A stretch of 12,590 nt of DNA, taken from positions 1 to 12,590 of the forward strand of contig JAIXZF010000154.1 in assembly GCA_027489835.1 (NCBI GenBank). Reading direction: 5' to 3'. This document shows, piece by piece, positions 1 through 7,055 of the stretch. Both the position numbers and the translations under genes were made by a program. The DNA comes from Hyphomicrobiales bacterium. GTDB taxonomy: Bacteria > Pseudomonadota > Alphaproteobacteria > Rhizobiales > Beijerinckiaceae. A model generated the notes under the pieces. The model searched no databases. It had not been told where the DNA came from and was given only the letters and a program-made list of their open reading frames with translations. Numbering within the stretch: position 1 is the stretch's first letter; every line of letters starts with the position of its first letter.

Positions 1-1352
1 AGCGTGGCGACCGCGACCGTCGGCACCTTCTTGGGGAAGCTCGGCGTCAGCGGCGTGATGGCGCGCGAGACGAGGCGCGCATCGGCCGGATTGGCGTTGT
101 CGGCATCCCGCGCCAGCGCGTCGCGCTGGCGGCTGAGGAACTGCTCGAGTTGGTCGCGCTGGGTCTTGGCGTCGCGCTCCAGCGAGCGGAGCTGCACTTC
201 GCTCTCATTGGCCTCGCTCACGGTCCGCTTCTGGGCCTCGATGGTGGCGGCGACCGTCTCGACGCGCGAGCCGGCGATCCGCGCCTCGTTCTCGAGCGTC
301 CGCACCGTGCGCTCGGCCGCGCCGCGGATCTGGCTTTCAAGGTCGTTGATCTGCGCGGTCAGTTCCTTGATGCGCGGATGCTCCGGCAGCAACGTGCGCG
401 ATTCGAGGGCGATCTGGGCGCGCAGGTTGACGCGCTGCTCGATCAGCCGGCGGATCAGCTCGTTGTTGGCGATGTCGGGCACCTCGAACATGCGCCCGGC
501 CCTGATGGCGTCGCGCAGGATGCGGGCCTTGGCCTGCGAGTCGGACTGCACGGCCCGCGCCTGGGAGAGCTGCTGCGAGAGGTCGGCAAGCTGCTGCTGG
601 GTGATGGTGGTGTTGTTGGAGCCGATCAGCAGGCCGGAGCGCGTGCGGAACTCCTCGACCTTGGCCTCGGCCTGCCTGACCCTCTCGCGCAGCGGGGCGA
701 TGGCGCCGCCGAGCCAGACTGAGGCGCCGCGCGCCGTGTCCTTCTTCGCCGCTTCCTGCGATTCCATGTAGACGGCGGCGATGGTGTTGGCGGCGCGGGC
801 GGCGAGTTCGGCGTCGCGCGACTGGAACTCGATCGCCACGATGCGCGAGCGCGCCACCGGGAAGACGAGGAGATTGTCGTAGTACTTCTCGAGCACCCGG
901 TCCTCGGGCGTGCGGTCGGCCGGGTTGCGGGCGAGGCCCAGCTTCACGAGGAGCTGCTCGATGCTGCCGAACAGGCCCGCGCCGGAATCGAATTCGGGAT
1001 TGCCCACGAGCTTCAGCCGGCGGATCGCCTCGCGCGCCAGGTCGCGCGACATCACCACCTGCACCTGGCTCTGCACGGCTTCGGAATCGAAGCGCTCGAC
1101 CGTGCTGTCGCGGTCGCCGGCGGGGCGCGTGTAGAAGCCGTCGCGGTTCTCGAGGAGGATTCGCGCCTCGCCCGTGTAGCGCGGCGTGATCAGGTTAACG
1201 GCCACGAACGAGGCCACGAGAGCCAGCAGCGTGGGGATCACGATCCAGTATTTGTGGGCCGCGACCGCCTGCCAGAGCGAATTGAGGTCGAGCATGCCCT
1301 CCCCGGATGGCGGGGCGCTGTGACGGACAGTCGTGGCGTCGGGCGATGACAT
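1..1352 (-). CDS. Wzz/GumC-type polysaccharide co-polymerase (exopolysaccharide chain-length/transport protein), truncated by window edge
   Basis: Inner-membrane polysaccharide co-polymerase that would control chain length and link polymerisation to export. 450 complete codons are visible before the frame leaves the window. I see a short cytoplasmic N-terminus, a hydrophobic segment at about residues 36-56 (WIVIPTLLALVASFVAV), then the Wzz signature ITPRYTGEARILLE. A long periplasmic part follows, rich in coiled-coil-like heptads (about 217-275, 325-345 and 375-415). The proline-rich stretch TPLTPSFPKKVPTVAVAT (about 433-450) normally precedes the second membrane helix. Whether a C-terminal tyrosine autokinase (BY-kinase) domain follows cannot be seen. 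The start used is ATG at 1352. The in-frame ATG at 1295 (MLDLNSLWQ) is a real alternative, since a GGGGAGG stretch lies just before it. The gene is divergent from the export-protein gene and shares the 171-base spacer. The family call is firm; the exact start is not. Confidence 0.9.
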   Translation of the reverse strand, partial: MSSPDATTVRHSAPPSGEGMLDLNSLWQAVAAHKYWIVIPTLLALVASFVAVNLITPRYTGEARILLENRDGFYTRPAGDRDSTVERFDSEAVQSQVQVVMSRDLAREAIRRLKLVGNPEFDSGAGLFGSIEQLLVKLGLARNPADRTPEDRVLEKYYDNLLVFPVARSRIVAIEFQSRDAELAARAANTIAAVYMESQEAAKKDTARGASVWLGGAIAPLRERVRQAEAKVEEFRTRSGLLIGSNNTTITQQQLADLSQQLSQARAVQSDSQAKARILRDAIRAGRMFEVPDIANNELIRRLIEQRVNLRAQIALESRTLLPEHPRIKELTAQINDLESQIRGAAERTVRTLENEARIAGSRVETVAATIEAQKRTVSEANESEVQLRSLERDAKTQRDQLEQFLSRQRDALARDADNANPADARLVSRAITPLTPSFPKKVPTVAVAT

Positions 1353-1395
1353 GGGCGGGACTCAGATGACGGAACGCTGACCCGACTACGCCCGA

Positions 1396-1472
1396 TTAAG
1401 GTTGATGTTGGGTTAAGGCACCACATCGCCCACCCGGTCAGGCGCCCCGCTGCAGAGAGCTTTTGTTAACCC
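1396..1472. promoter_or_regulatory. Divergent spacer with repeated TTAAGG/TTAACC boxes
   Basis: The 171-base spacer (1353-1523) between the two divergent polysaccharide genes is more AT-rich than its surroundings and must hold both promoters. It contains a direct repeat TTAAGG at 1396-1401 and 1413-1418 (17 bases start to start). It also contains an inverted pair, GGGTTAA at 1410-1416 and TTAACCC at 1466-1472, whose centres are 56 bases apart. The spacing fits a regulator that binds two places and controls both directions, but no known regulator consensus is matched convincingly. I could not place a good -35/-10 pair for either gene. The repeats are seen directly; regulation is inferred. Confidence 0.35.
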
Positions 1473-1523
1473 TAAGAACCTATTTTGCACCGCACGTTGT
1501 GTTCCCTTCGCGGTGTCCAGTCC

Positions 1524-2093
1524 ATGTCCCGGCGCTTCCTGATCGCCCTCGCCCTGTCCGGCCTCGCGGCCGGCGCCTGCGTGCCCCGCAATCTCGAATA
1601 CGCAGCCGAGTTCGCCAGCGGCTCCGCCCATCAGCAGCCCTACATGCTGTCCACCGGCGACAGGCTCAGGGTCATTGTTTTTGGCCAGGACAACCTGTCG
1701 AACGTTTATGCCGTCGACAGCCAAGGCCGCATCTCGATGCCGCTCATCGGCGCGGTCGACGTCACCGGCCGCACGACCGGCCAGGTCGAGCGCGCTGTCG
1801 AGGCGCGCCTGCGGGGCGGCTTCCTGCGCGAGCCCAAGGTTTCGGTCGAAGTGGATGCCTACCGCCCGTTCTTCATCCTCGGGGAGGTCACGAGTTCGGG
1901 CCAGTTTCCCTTCGTCAACGGCATGACCGTGCAGACGGCCGTGGCCATTGCGGGCGGGTTCACGCCCCGCGGAGACCGCAACACCGCCATCCTCACCCGC
2001 CAGGTCAACGGCGAGATCGTCACAGGCGCGGTGCCGCTCAACCAGCCGGTGCTACCGGGCGACACGATCACGATCCGCGAACGCTGGTTCTGA
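1524..2093 (+). CDS. Polysaccharide export outer-membrane protein (short OPX/Wza family), probable lipoprotein
   Basis: Outer-membrane polysaccharide export (OPX) protein expected to form the exit for the polymer together with the Wzz-type protein encoded divergently. 189 residues from ATG 1524. An N-terminal signal sequence (MSRRFLIALALSGLAAGAC) ends at Cys19, which suggests lipidation, although AGAC is a poor lipobox. A Poly_export domain covers about 38-110 (YMLSTGDRLRVIVFGQ, DSQGRISMPLIGAV), then one SLBB-like domain at about 114-165 (FFILGEV, GQFPFVNGMTVQTAVAIAGG), ending LPGDTITIRERWF. Wza is about twice as long; this is the short form common in alphaproteobacteria, without the extra domains and C-terminal helix that line the Wza pore. 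A TTG at 1485 would place extra residues before the signal peptide and is less likely. No strong ribosome binding site is seen. The next gene starts 4 bases after this stop. Confidence 0.9.
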   Translation: MSRRFLIALALSGLAAGACVPRNLEYAAEFASGSAHQQPYMLSTGDRLRVIVFGQDNLSNVYAVDSQGRISMPLIGAVDVTGRTTGQVERAVEARLRGGFLREPKVSVEVDAYRPFFILGEVTSSGQFPFVNGMTVQTAVAIAGGFTPRGDRNTAILTRQVNGEIVTGAVPLNQPVLPGDTITIRERWF

Positions 2094-2097
2094 TCCG

Positions 2098-3312
2098 ATG
2101 CAGGCCGCCACCGGAGCCGCGCCGGACCGGCTGCGCATCCTGCACGTGTTCAGGGCCCCGCTTGGCGGGCTTTTCCGGAACGTCATCGACCTCACGCGCG
2201 GCCAGATCGCGCTCGGCCACGAGGTCGGCATCTTCTGCGACGCGAGCACGGGCGGCGCGCGGGCCGATCAGGTGCTCGGCGAGCTCGCGCCGCTGCTGGC
2301 GCTCGGCGTCACGCGCGTGCCGATGTCGCGCTATCCCAATCTGACCGACCTCAAGGCGCAGCTCGCCTTCGCGCGCCATCGCGCGCAGGTGACGCCCGAC
2401 ATCGTGCATTGCCATGGCTCCAAGGGCGGGCTCTACGGCCGGCTGCCGGCGCGGCTGCCGGGAGCGCGGACCTACGCGACCGCCTACACGCCGCATGGCG
2501 GCAGCTTCAACTACAAGCCCGGCAGCTTCGAGCACCGGATCTACATGGCGGTCGAGGCCCTGCTCGAGCCCGCGACTGACATGTTCACCTTCGAAAGCCG
2601 CTTCATCATGGGCCGGTTCGAGGCCTATGTCGGGCACCCGCCGCGCACCGATCACCGGGTGGTGCTGAACGGCGTGGCGGATGACGAGTTCATCCCGATC
2701 GACCACGGCGCGGCCTGCTTCGATCTCGTCTATCTCGGCGAATTGCGGTCGGCGAAGGGAATCGACACGCTGATCGACGCGCTGGCGCTGCTCAAGACGC
2801 GGGACGGCCTGACGCCCCGGCTCCTGATGGTCGGCTCGGGACCCGAGGAAGCGCTGCTCAAGCAGATGGCGCACGACAAGGGTGTTTCCGACCAGATCAC
2901 CTGGTCGCCGCCCGGCCCGATCCGCGCGGCGCTGGCGCAGGGGCGGATCATGGTCGTGCCGTCCCGCGCCGAGTCGCTGCCCTATGTGATCCTCGAGGCG
3001 GCGGCGGCTGCGCAGCCGCTGGTGTCGACCAATGTCGGCGGCATCCCCGAGATCTATGGGCCGGATCATGCCCATCGCCTCATCCCGCCAGACCAGCCGC
3101 AGGCGCTGCGCGATGCGCTGCGCGACGCGCTGGCGAAGCCGGCCGCGGCGTTGACCGCCGAGGCCGCCGACCTCGCGCGCTTCGTCAGGCGCCATTTCAC
3201 GCTGGAGCAGATGATTTCCGGCGCCGTCGCAGGCTACCGGGCCGCGCTCGAAACGCGCGCGAGGCCGCCCGCCGGCGCGCCTCTTAAGCGTTCAGCCAGA
3301 ACTGAGCCGTAA
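2098..3312 (+). CDS. Family 4 glycosyltransferase (GT-B fold)
   Basis: Cytoplasmic or membrane-associated retaining glycosyltransferase that would add a sugar from a nucleotide-sugar donor to the lipid-linked repeat unit. 404 residues. The N-terminal acceptor-side Rossmann domain begins RILHVFRAPLGGLFRNV (12-28), with HCHGSKGG at 104-111. The C-terminal donor-side domain starts near FDLVYLGELRSAKGIDTLI (208-226). MVGSGPE (244-250) and the EX7E signature of retaining GT-B enzymes, Glu292 to Glu300 in PSRAESLPYVILEA, are present. NVGGIPEI (312-319) completes the donor pocket. Donor and acceptor cannot be read from sequence. ATG 2098 follows the export-protein stop by 4 bases, so translation is probably coupled. 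An in-frame upstream ATG at 1948 lies inside the export-protein gene and is not credible. A 49-base gap precedes the phosphotransferase gene. Confidence 0.9.
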   Translation: MQAATGAAPDRLRILHVFRAPLGGLFRNVIDLTRGQIALGHEVGIFCDASTGGARADQVLGELAPLLALGVTRVPMSRYPNLTDLKAQLAFARHRAQVTPDIVHCHGSKGGLYGRLPARLPGARTYATAYTPHGGSFNYKPGSFEHRIYMAVEALLEPATDMFTFESRFIMGRFEAYVGHPPRTDHRVVLNGVADDEFIPIDHGAACFDLVYLGELRSAKGIDTLIDALALLKTRDGLTPRLLMVGSGPEEALLKQMAHDKGVSDQITWSPPGPIRAALAQGRIMVVPSRAESLPYVILEAAAAAQPLVSTNVGGIPEIYGPDHAHRLIPPDQPQALRDALRDALAKPAAALTAEAADLARFVRRHFTLEQMISGAVAGYRAALETRARPPAGAPLKRSARTEP

Positions 3313-3325
3313 CATCCCCCGCAAT

Positions 3326-3337
3326 CCGGACGTCCGG
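3326..3337. repeat. 12-bp perfect palindrome in the gap before the sugar-transferase gene
   Basis: CCGGACGTCCGG is a perfect 12-base palindrome in the 49-base gap (3313-3361) between the glycosyltransferase stop and the next start. It could be a weak transcript-processing or regulator site. There is no loop-and-T-run arrangement, so it is not a terminator. GC-rich palindromes of this size can occur by chance here. Confidence 0.3.
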
Positions 3338-3361
3338 CCGCAGGCAGAACCGATCAGTCCC

Positions 3362-4909
3362 ATGTCCACCTTCGACGTCAGAGACATCATGAAAGCGGCG
3401 CCGGGCGCGACGCCCGGAGCGGGCGGCGTGAGCGTCAGCGGCCGCGGCGACCGCGAGCTGCCGCCGCTGGCCGAGACGATCGCCACGATCCCGTTCCGCA
3501 AGAGCCTGTCGCCCGTGCTGTTCGAGGGGCTGACGCGGCTGTTCGACCTCGTGGCGGTCGCGGCGATCGGCTTCGGCATCTATGCCGTGTACGTCTATCC
3601 GGTCGTGGACACGTTCCAGCCCTACGCCGTCGCGATCCCCCTGATGGCACTCGCCACCGTGGCCATCTTCCAGGCGCTGCACCTCTACCATGTCGGCGCG
3701 ATGAGGGCGTTCGCGCCCCAGAGCCTGCGCCTCGTCGCAGGGTGGACCGCGCTGTTCCTGGGGGTGCTGGCCATCTTCTTCATGCTGAAGCTCGGCGAGG
3801 CCGTCTCCCGCGTCTGGCTGGTGAGCTGGTATGCGGGCGGGCTCGCTGCGATCATCGTTTCGCGGGTCGCGCTGTCCTTCGGCCTGCGTGCGCTGACCCG
3901 CAATGGCAGGCTCGAAAGGCGCACGGCCATCGTCGGCGGCGGCGAGGCCGGCAGCGGGCTCATCCAGGCGCTGGAGGCGCAGCGCGATTCGGGCGTGCGC
4001 ATCGTGGGCGTGTTCGACGACCGCAACGACGACCGCTCGCCCGACACGGTGTCCGGCTATCCGAAGCTCGGCACGGTGGAAGACCTCGTCGAGTTCGCGC
4101 GCCGCACCCATCTCGACCTCGTCATCTTCACGCTGCCGATTTCCGCCGAGCAGCGGCTGCTGCACATGCTGCGCAAGCTCTGGGTGCTGCCCATCGACAT
4201 CCGGCTGTCCGCGCACATGTCGAAGCTGCGGTTCAGGCCCCATTCCTATTCGTACATCGGAGCGGTGCCGGTGCTCGACGTGTTCGACAAGCCGATCGCC
4301 GATTGGGACATGGTCGTGAAAATGACGTTCGACCGGGTGGTCGGCGCGCTCGCGCTCATCGTGCTGTCCCCGATCATGCTGTTCACGGCGCTGGCGGTGA
4401 AGCTCGATTCCCGAGGGCCGGCGCTCTTTCGCCAGAAGCGCTACGGCTTCAACAACGAGATGATCGAGGTCTTCAAATTCCGCTCGATGTATGTCGAGCA
4501 GTCGGACGCCAACGCCGCAAAGCTTGTGACCAAGGGGGACCCCAGGGTGACGCGGGTCGGCCGCTTCATCCGCAAGACTTCGCTCGACGAGCTGCCGCAG
4601 CTCTTCAACGTCGTGTTCAAGGGCAATCTCAGCCTTGTCGGCCCGCGGCCGCATGCCGCCCATGCGAAGGCGGAGGAGCGGCTCTACGACCAGGTGGTCG
4701 ACGGCTATTTCGCGCGCCACAAGGTCAAGCCCGGCATCACCGGCTGGGCCCAGATCAACGGCTGGCGCGGCGAGACCGACACCGAGGAGAAGATCCAGCG
4801 GCGCGTCGAGCACGACCTCTATTACATCGAGAACTGGTCCGTGCTGTTCGACATGTACATCCTCGCGATGACGCCGGTTTCGCTGTTCAGGACGGAGAAT
4901 GCGTATTGA
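3362..4909 (+). CDS. Undecaprenyl-phosphate hexose-1-phosphate transferase (WbaP/WcaJ-type initiating sugar transferase)
   Basis: Polyprenyl-phosphate hexose-1-phosphate transferase that starts repeat-unit synthesis by moving a sugar-1-phosphate from a UDP-sugar to undecaprenyl phosphate at the inner membrane. 515 residues, the usual length of the large WbaP/WcaJ form. About four hydrophobic segments lie at 58-80, 88-108, 124-144 and 150-172. A nucleotide-binding-like domain follows (TAIVGGGEAGSG, 188-199). The bacterial sugar transferase domain (about 318-515) has a membrane-dipping helix with a proline break (LSPIML, 335-340), FRQKRYGFNNEMIEVFKFRSM, the Asp409-Glu410 pair in SLDELPQL expected to be catalytic, LVGPRP (425-430) and KPGITGWAQINGWRGET. 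The gene ends FRTENAY, typical of the family. The sugar is probably glucose or galactose, but this is not readable. Its TGA overlaps the TTG start of the polymerase gene. Confidence 0.95.
   Translation: MSTFDVRDIMKAAPGATPGAGGVSVSGRGDRELPPLAETIATIPFRKSLSPVLFEGLTRLFDLVAVAAIGFGIYAVYVYPVVDTFQPYAVAIPLMALATVAIFQALHLYHVGAMRAFAPQSLRLVAGWTALFLGVLAIFFMLKLGEAVSRVWLVSWYAGGLAAIIVSRVALSFGLRALTRNGRLERRTAIVGGGEAGSGLIQALEAQRDSGVRIVGVFDDRNDDRSPDTVSGYPKLGTVEDLVEFARRTHLDLVIFTLPISAEQRLLHMLRKLWVLPIDIRLSAHMSKLRFRPHSYSYIGAVPVLDVFDKPIADWDMVVKMTFDRVVGALALIVLSPIMLFTALAVKLDSRGPALFRQKRYGFNNEMIEVFKFRSMYVEQSDANAAKLVTKGDPRVTRVGRFIRKTSLDELPQLFNVVFKGNLSLVGPRPHAAHAKAEERLYDQVVDGYFARHKVKPGITGWAQINGWRGETDTEEKIQRRVEHDLYYIENWSVLFDMYILAMTPVSLFRTENAY
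4894..4908 (+). promoter_or_regulatory. Ribosome binding site and TTG start of the polymerase gene
   Basis: GGAG at 4894-4897 lies 8 bases before TTG at 4906-4908, which overlaps the upstream TGA (4907-4909). This sets the start of the polymerase gene and implies translational coupling to the sugar-transferase gene. The nearby ATG at 4899 opens a different frame that encodes nothing recognisable. Confidence 0.7.
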
Positions 4910-6162
4910 GCGCCGTCGCCGGCCCGTTCCCGGAGCGCTCAGGCCGGGCCTACAGCCTGTCCATCGCCAAGCTGCAGCGGGCGGTGCTCTGGCTGTTCAT
5001 CTTCTGCGGCTGCTTCGCGCTGATCGAGCCCTCGCCCTACGAGGTGATGTTCCTGCTCACCGTGTTCGTGTTCATGGTGACGGGGCTGAAGGTCAATGCG
5101 CGCCTCGTGCCGCTGATCTTCCTGCTGCTGCTCTACAACATCGGCGGCGTGTTCTCGCTGATCCCCTTCATGGACGAGCCGGCCTCGGTGCGCTTCATCG
5201 CGGTGGGCGTCTACCTGATGTTCACCAGCTTCCTGTTCGCGGCGCTGATGTCGGAGGACGCTGAGGGGCGGCTCCGGACGATGCTGACGGCGCTGCTCGC
5301 CTCGGCCTGGCTGGCGGCCTGCGCCGGCATCGCCGGCTATTTCGACGTGGCCGGGCTGGGCGACGAACTCACCCTCTATGGCCGCGCCTCGGGCACCTTC
5401 AAGGACCCCAACGTCTATGGGCCCTATCTCGTGCTGCCGATCATCTTCGTGATGCAATCGGTGCTGCTGCGGCGCATGGGCTTGGCCAAGGGGCTGCTGC
5501 TGATGTCGGCGCCGGTGTTCGGGCTGTTCCTCAGCTTCTCGCGCGGGGCCTGGGGCAACCTCGTCGGCGCGACGATGATCATGTTCGCGCTGACCTTCCT
5601 GACCGCGACGAGTTCGGCGCAACGAAGCCGCGTGGTCGGCTTCTCGCTGCTGATCGTGGCGACCGCCATCGGCGCGCTGATGGTGGCGCTCTCCTTCGAA
5701 CAGATCCGTGATGTGTTCAACGAGCGCGCCAGCCTCAACCAGGCCTACGACCTCGGCGTGCAGGGGCGCTTCGGCAACCAGCTGCGCTCGATCGCGATGC
5801 TGCTGGACATGCCCAACGGCATGGGGCCGCTGCGTTTCCGCTGGTACTTTCCGGAGGACCCGCACAACACCTTCATCAACGCCTTCGCGTCCTACGGCTG
5901 GCTGGGCGGCTTCGCCTTCATCGGGCTGTTCACGACGACGATGATCGTGGGCTGGTCGCTGGTGATGCGGCGCTCGGCCACGCAGCCTTACGCCATCGCC
6001 ATCTGGTCCGTGCTGTTCGTGACGCTGCTGCAGGGAATCCAGATCGACATCGACCACTGGCGCCATGTCTACCTGATGCTCGGTCTGGTCTGGGGCCTGC
6101 GGGCCGTCGCGCCCGATCCCGTCCGGGTTCAGCCGGCCTTGCGCACCGCGACGAAGGCGTAG
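4906..6162 (+). CDS. O-antigen ligase/polymerase (Wzy/WaaL) family membrane protein
   Basis: Multi-pass inner-membrane protein, most likely the Wzy-type polymerase that joins lipid-linked repeat units in the periplasm. 418 residues with about ten to twelve hydrophobic segments between 24 and 400. Family landmarks are GRASGTFKDPNVYGPYLVLP (159-178), SFSRGAWGNLVG (210-221) before a membrane helix, and PHNTFINAFASYGWLGG (319-335), the usual Wzy_C ending. The start is TTG 4906, overlapping the TGA of the previous gene as TTGA. A GGAG at 4894-4897 stands 8 bases upstream, and no ATG or GTG serves as well. The reading frame stays open far upstream, but that part only shadows the sugar-transferase gene. 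WaaL-type ligases share this fold; the neighbouring Wzz, OPX and WbaP genes favour a polymerase. The last 34 bases overlap the convergent methyltransferase gene. Confidence 0.88.
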   Translation: MSAVAGPFPERSGRAYSLSIAKLQRAVLWLFIFCGCFALIEPSPYEVMFLLTVFVFMVTGLKVNARLVPLIFLLLLYNIGGVFSLIPFMDEPASVRFIAVGVYLMFTSFLFAALMSEDAEGRLRTMLTALLASAWLAACAGIAGYFDVAGLGDELTLYGRASGTFKDPNVYGPYLVLPIIFVMQSVLLRRMGLAKGLLLMSAPVFGLFLSFSRGAWGNLVGATMIMFALTFLTATSSAQRSRVVGFSLLIVATAIGALMVALSFEQIRDVFNERASLNQAYDLGVQGRFGNQLRSIAMLLDMPNGMGPLRFRWYFPEDPHNTFINAFASYGWLGGFAFIGLFTTTMIVGWSLVMRRSATQPYAIAIWSVLFVTLLQGIQIDIDHWRHVYLMLGLVWGLRAVAPDPVRVQPALRTATKA

Positions 6163-6941
6163 GTCGTCATCAGGCGCCAGTCGAGGCGCGCGGCGAGACG
6201 ATTGAAGGCGTGGTCGGCCTGCTTCAGCCCCGGCATCCGGTCGAAGTAGCCATGCCCCCAGAAGGGCTGGATGTGGGCTTCGGCAAAGCCCGCGGCGGCC
6301 AGCATGGGCTTCACCCTGGCTTCCGACGTGACGCACCAGTCGTACAGGGCCGGGAACTTCGGATCGCCGCCGCCGTCGCGCCTGTTGGGGAACAGCGCGT
6401 GGACGATGCGGCGCGAGAGGCGCTCCGGGATCATGTGGTTCAGCGTGAAGACGGGCGCGTAGAGCGTCGGGAAGAAGCAGAGCGCCACGCCGCCCGGCCT
6501 GAGCAGCGCATGGATGTTGCGCCACGCCTGCTCGACGCCGTCGACGTGCTCGAACACCATCCGCGAGAACATGAGGTCGTAGCTGCCAGGCCTGGCATCG
6601 GGTTCGGACAGGTCGCCGGCGATGTCGAAGCGCGCCTTCTTCAGCCCTTGCGGCGCGAAGTCGAGTTCGAGCTGGTCGATGTCGTTGACGGTGAGCGAGA
6701 GCCCGCGCAAGGCGGGGTTGGATGGCAGGAAGCCCGGGTCACGGCCGCCGCCGATCTCGCAGAGCTCCTTCAGCCCGAAGCGCCGCGCGAGGGCGAGCAC
6801 AGCGTTCTCGTAATTGTCCCAGGCCCACTGGGAGTGCCAGTCCGGCTGCAATTCGCGGAAGAAGGTTTCCAGCGAAGCCCCTGCCCGCGCACGCGCCTCG
6901 ACCGGCAGCCCGAGAGCACCGTATTCGGCCGTCAGCGACAT
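6129..6941 (-). CDS. Class I SAM-dependent methyltransferase, substrate unknown
   Basis: A 270-residue Rossmann-fold methyltransferase. Motif I is LCEIGGGRDPGF (60-71). The acidic residue for the SAM ribose is probably Asp87 in LTVNDID. The post-motif region is YDLMFSRMVFEHVDG (121-135), with an EHV like that of Methyltransf_11-type proteins. LLRPGGVALCFFPT (146-159) is motif III. The N-terminus contains FFRELQPDWHSQWAWDNYENAVLALARRF, close to the lead-in of polysaccharide-associated methyltransferases, but no substrate can be named. The ATG at 6941 has a good GGGAGGT ribosome binding site (complement of 6946-6952). Its stop lies inside the end of the polymerase gene, a tail-to-tail overlap of 34 bases. 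It may modify the polysaccharide or be unrelated to it; being on the opposite strand, it is not in that operon. Confidence 0.85.
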   Translation of the reverse strand: MSLTAEYGALGLPVEARARAGASLETFFRELQPDWHSQWAWDNYENAVLALARRFGLKELCEIGGGRDPGFLPSNPALRGLSLTVNDIDQLELDFAPQGLKKARFDIAGDLSEPDARPGSYDLMFSRMVFEHVDGVEQAWRNIHALLRPGGVALCFFPTLYAPVFTLNHMIPERLSRRIVHALFPNRRDGGGDPKFPALYDWCVTSEARVKPMLAAAGFAEAHIQPFWGHGYFDRMPGLKQADHAFNRLAARLDWRLMTTYAFVAVRKAG

Positions 6942-7016
6942 GGAGACCTCCCGAACTGGAACAGGCGTCCAGCAGGCAGGGTAACGCTTTTGTAAGCAAG
7001 CAATCGCTGCGCGGGT

Positions 7017-7055
7017 GGTTAGCGATCTCGGTTAGCGATCGCGGTTACCGCGCCT
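7017..7055. repeat. Three tandem 13-base units (GGTTAGCGATCTC type) between Hsp70-like and methyltransferase genes
   Basis: The 113-base gap (6942-7054) holds GGTTAGCGATCTC (7017-7029), GGTTAGCGATCGC (7030-7042) and a decayed third copy GGTTACCGCGCCT (7043-7055). The second unit contains the palindrome GCGATCGC. CGCGG-TTA-CCGCG (7040-7052) could fold into a small hairpin just past the stop of the Hsp70-like gene, but no T-run follows on the minus strand, so a terminator is doubtful. The array could be a regulator-binding region for the methyltransferase gene, or replication slippage. No clear promoter is seen in this gap. Confidence 0.5.

Noticed and set aside
1396..1473. CtrA-type binding site in the divergent spacer
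   Set aside because: The TTAA boxes are separated by 13 and 49 bases rather than the 7 of TTAA-N7-TTAA, and TTAACCCT only approximates the TTAACCAT half-site.
3284..4813. Long open frame (509 codons) on the minus strand across the sugar-transferase gene
   Set aside because: Composition is Arg/His/Asp/Glu-rich with no recognisable domain; it is the antisense shadow of a clear WbaP/WcaJ-type gene in high-GC DNA.
3742..4905. Upstream extension of the polymerase frame to position 3742
   Set aside because: Residues upstream of 4906 are an Arg/Ala/Gly-rich shadow of the sugar-transferase gene; a TTG with a ribosome binding site at 4906 gives the expected membrane protein.
4939..6525. Long minus-strand open frame (528 codons) over the polymerase and methyltransferase genes
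   Set aside because: It runs antisense to the membrane protein and out of frame with the methyltransferase; low-complexity Arg/Gln/His-rich translation with no domain.
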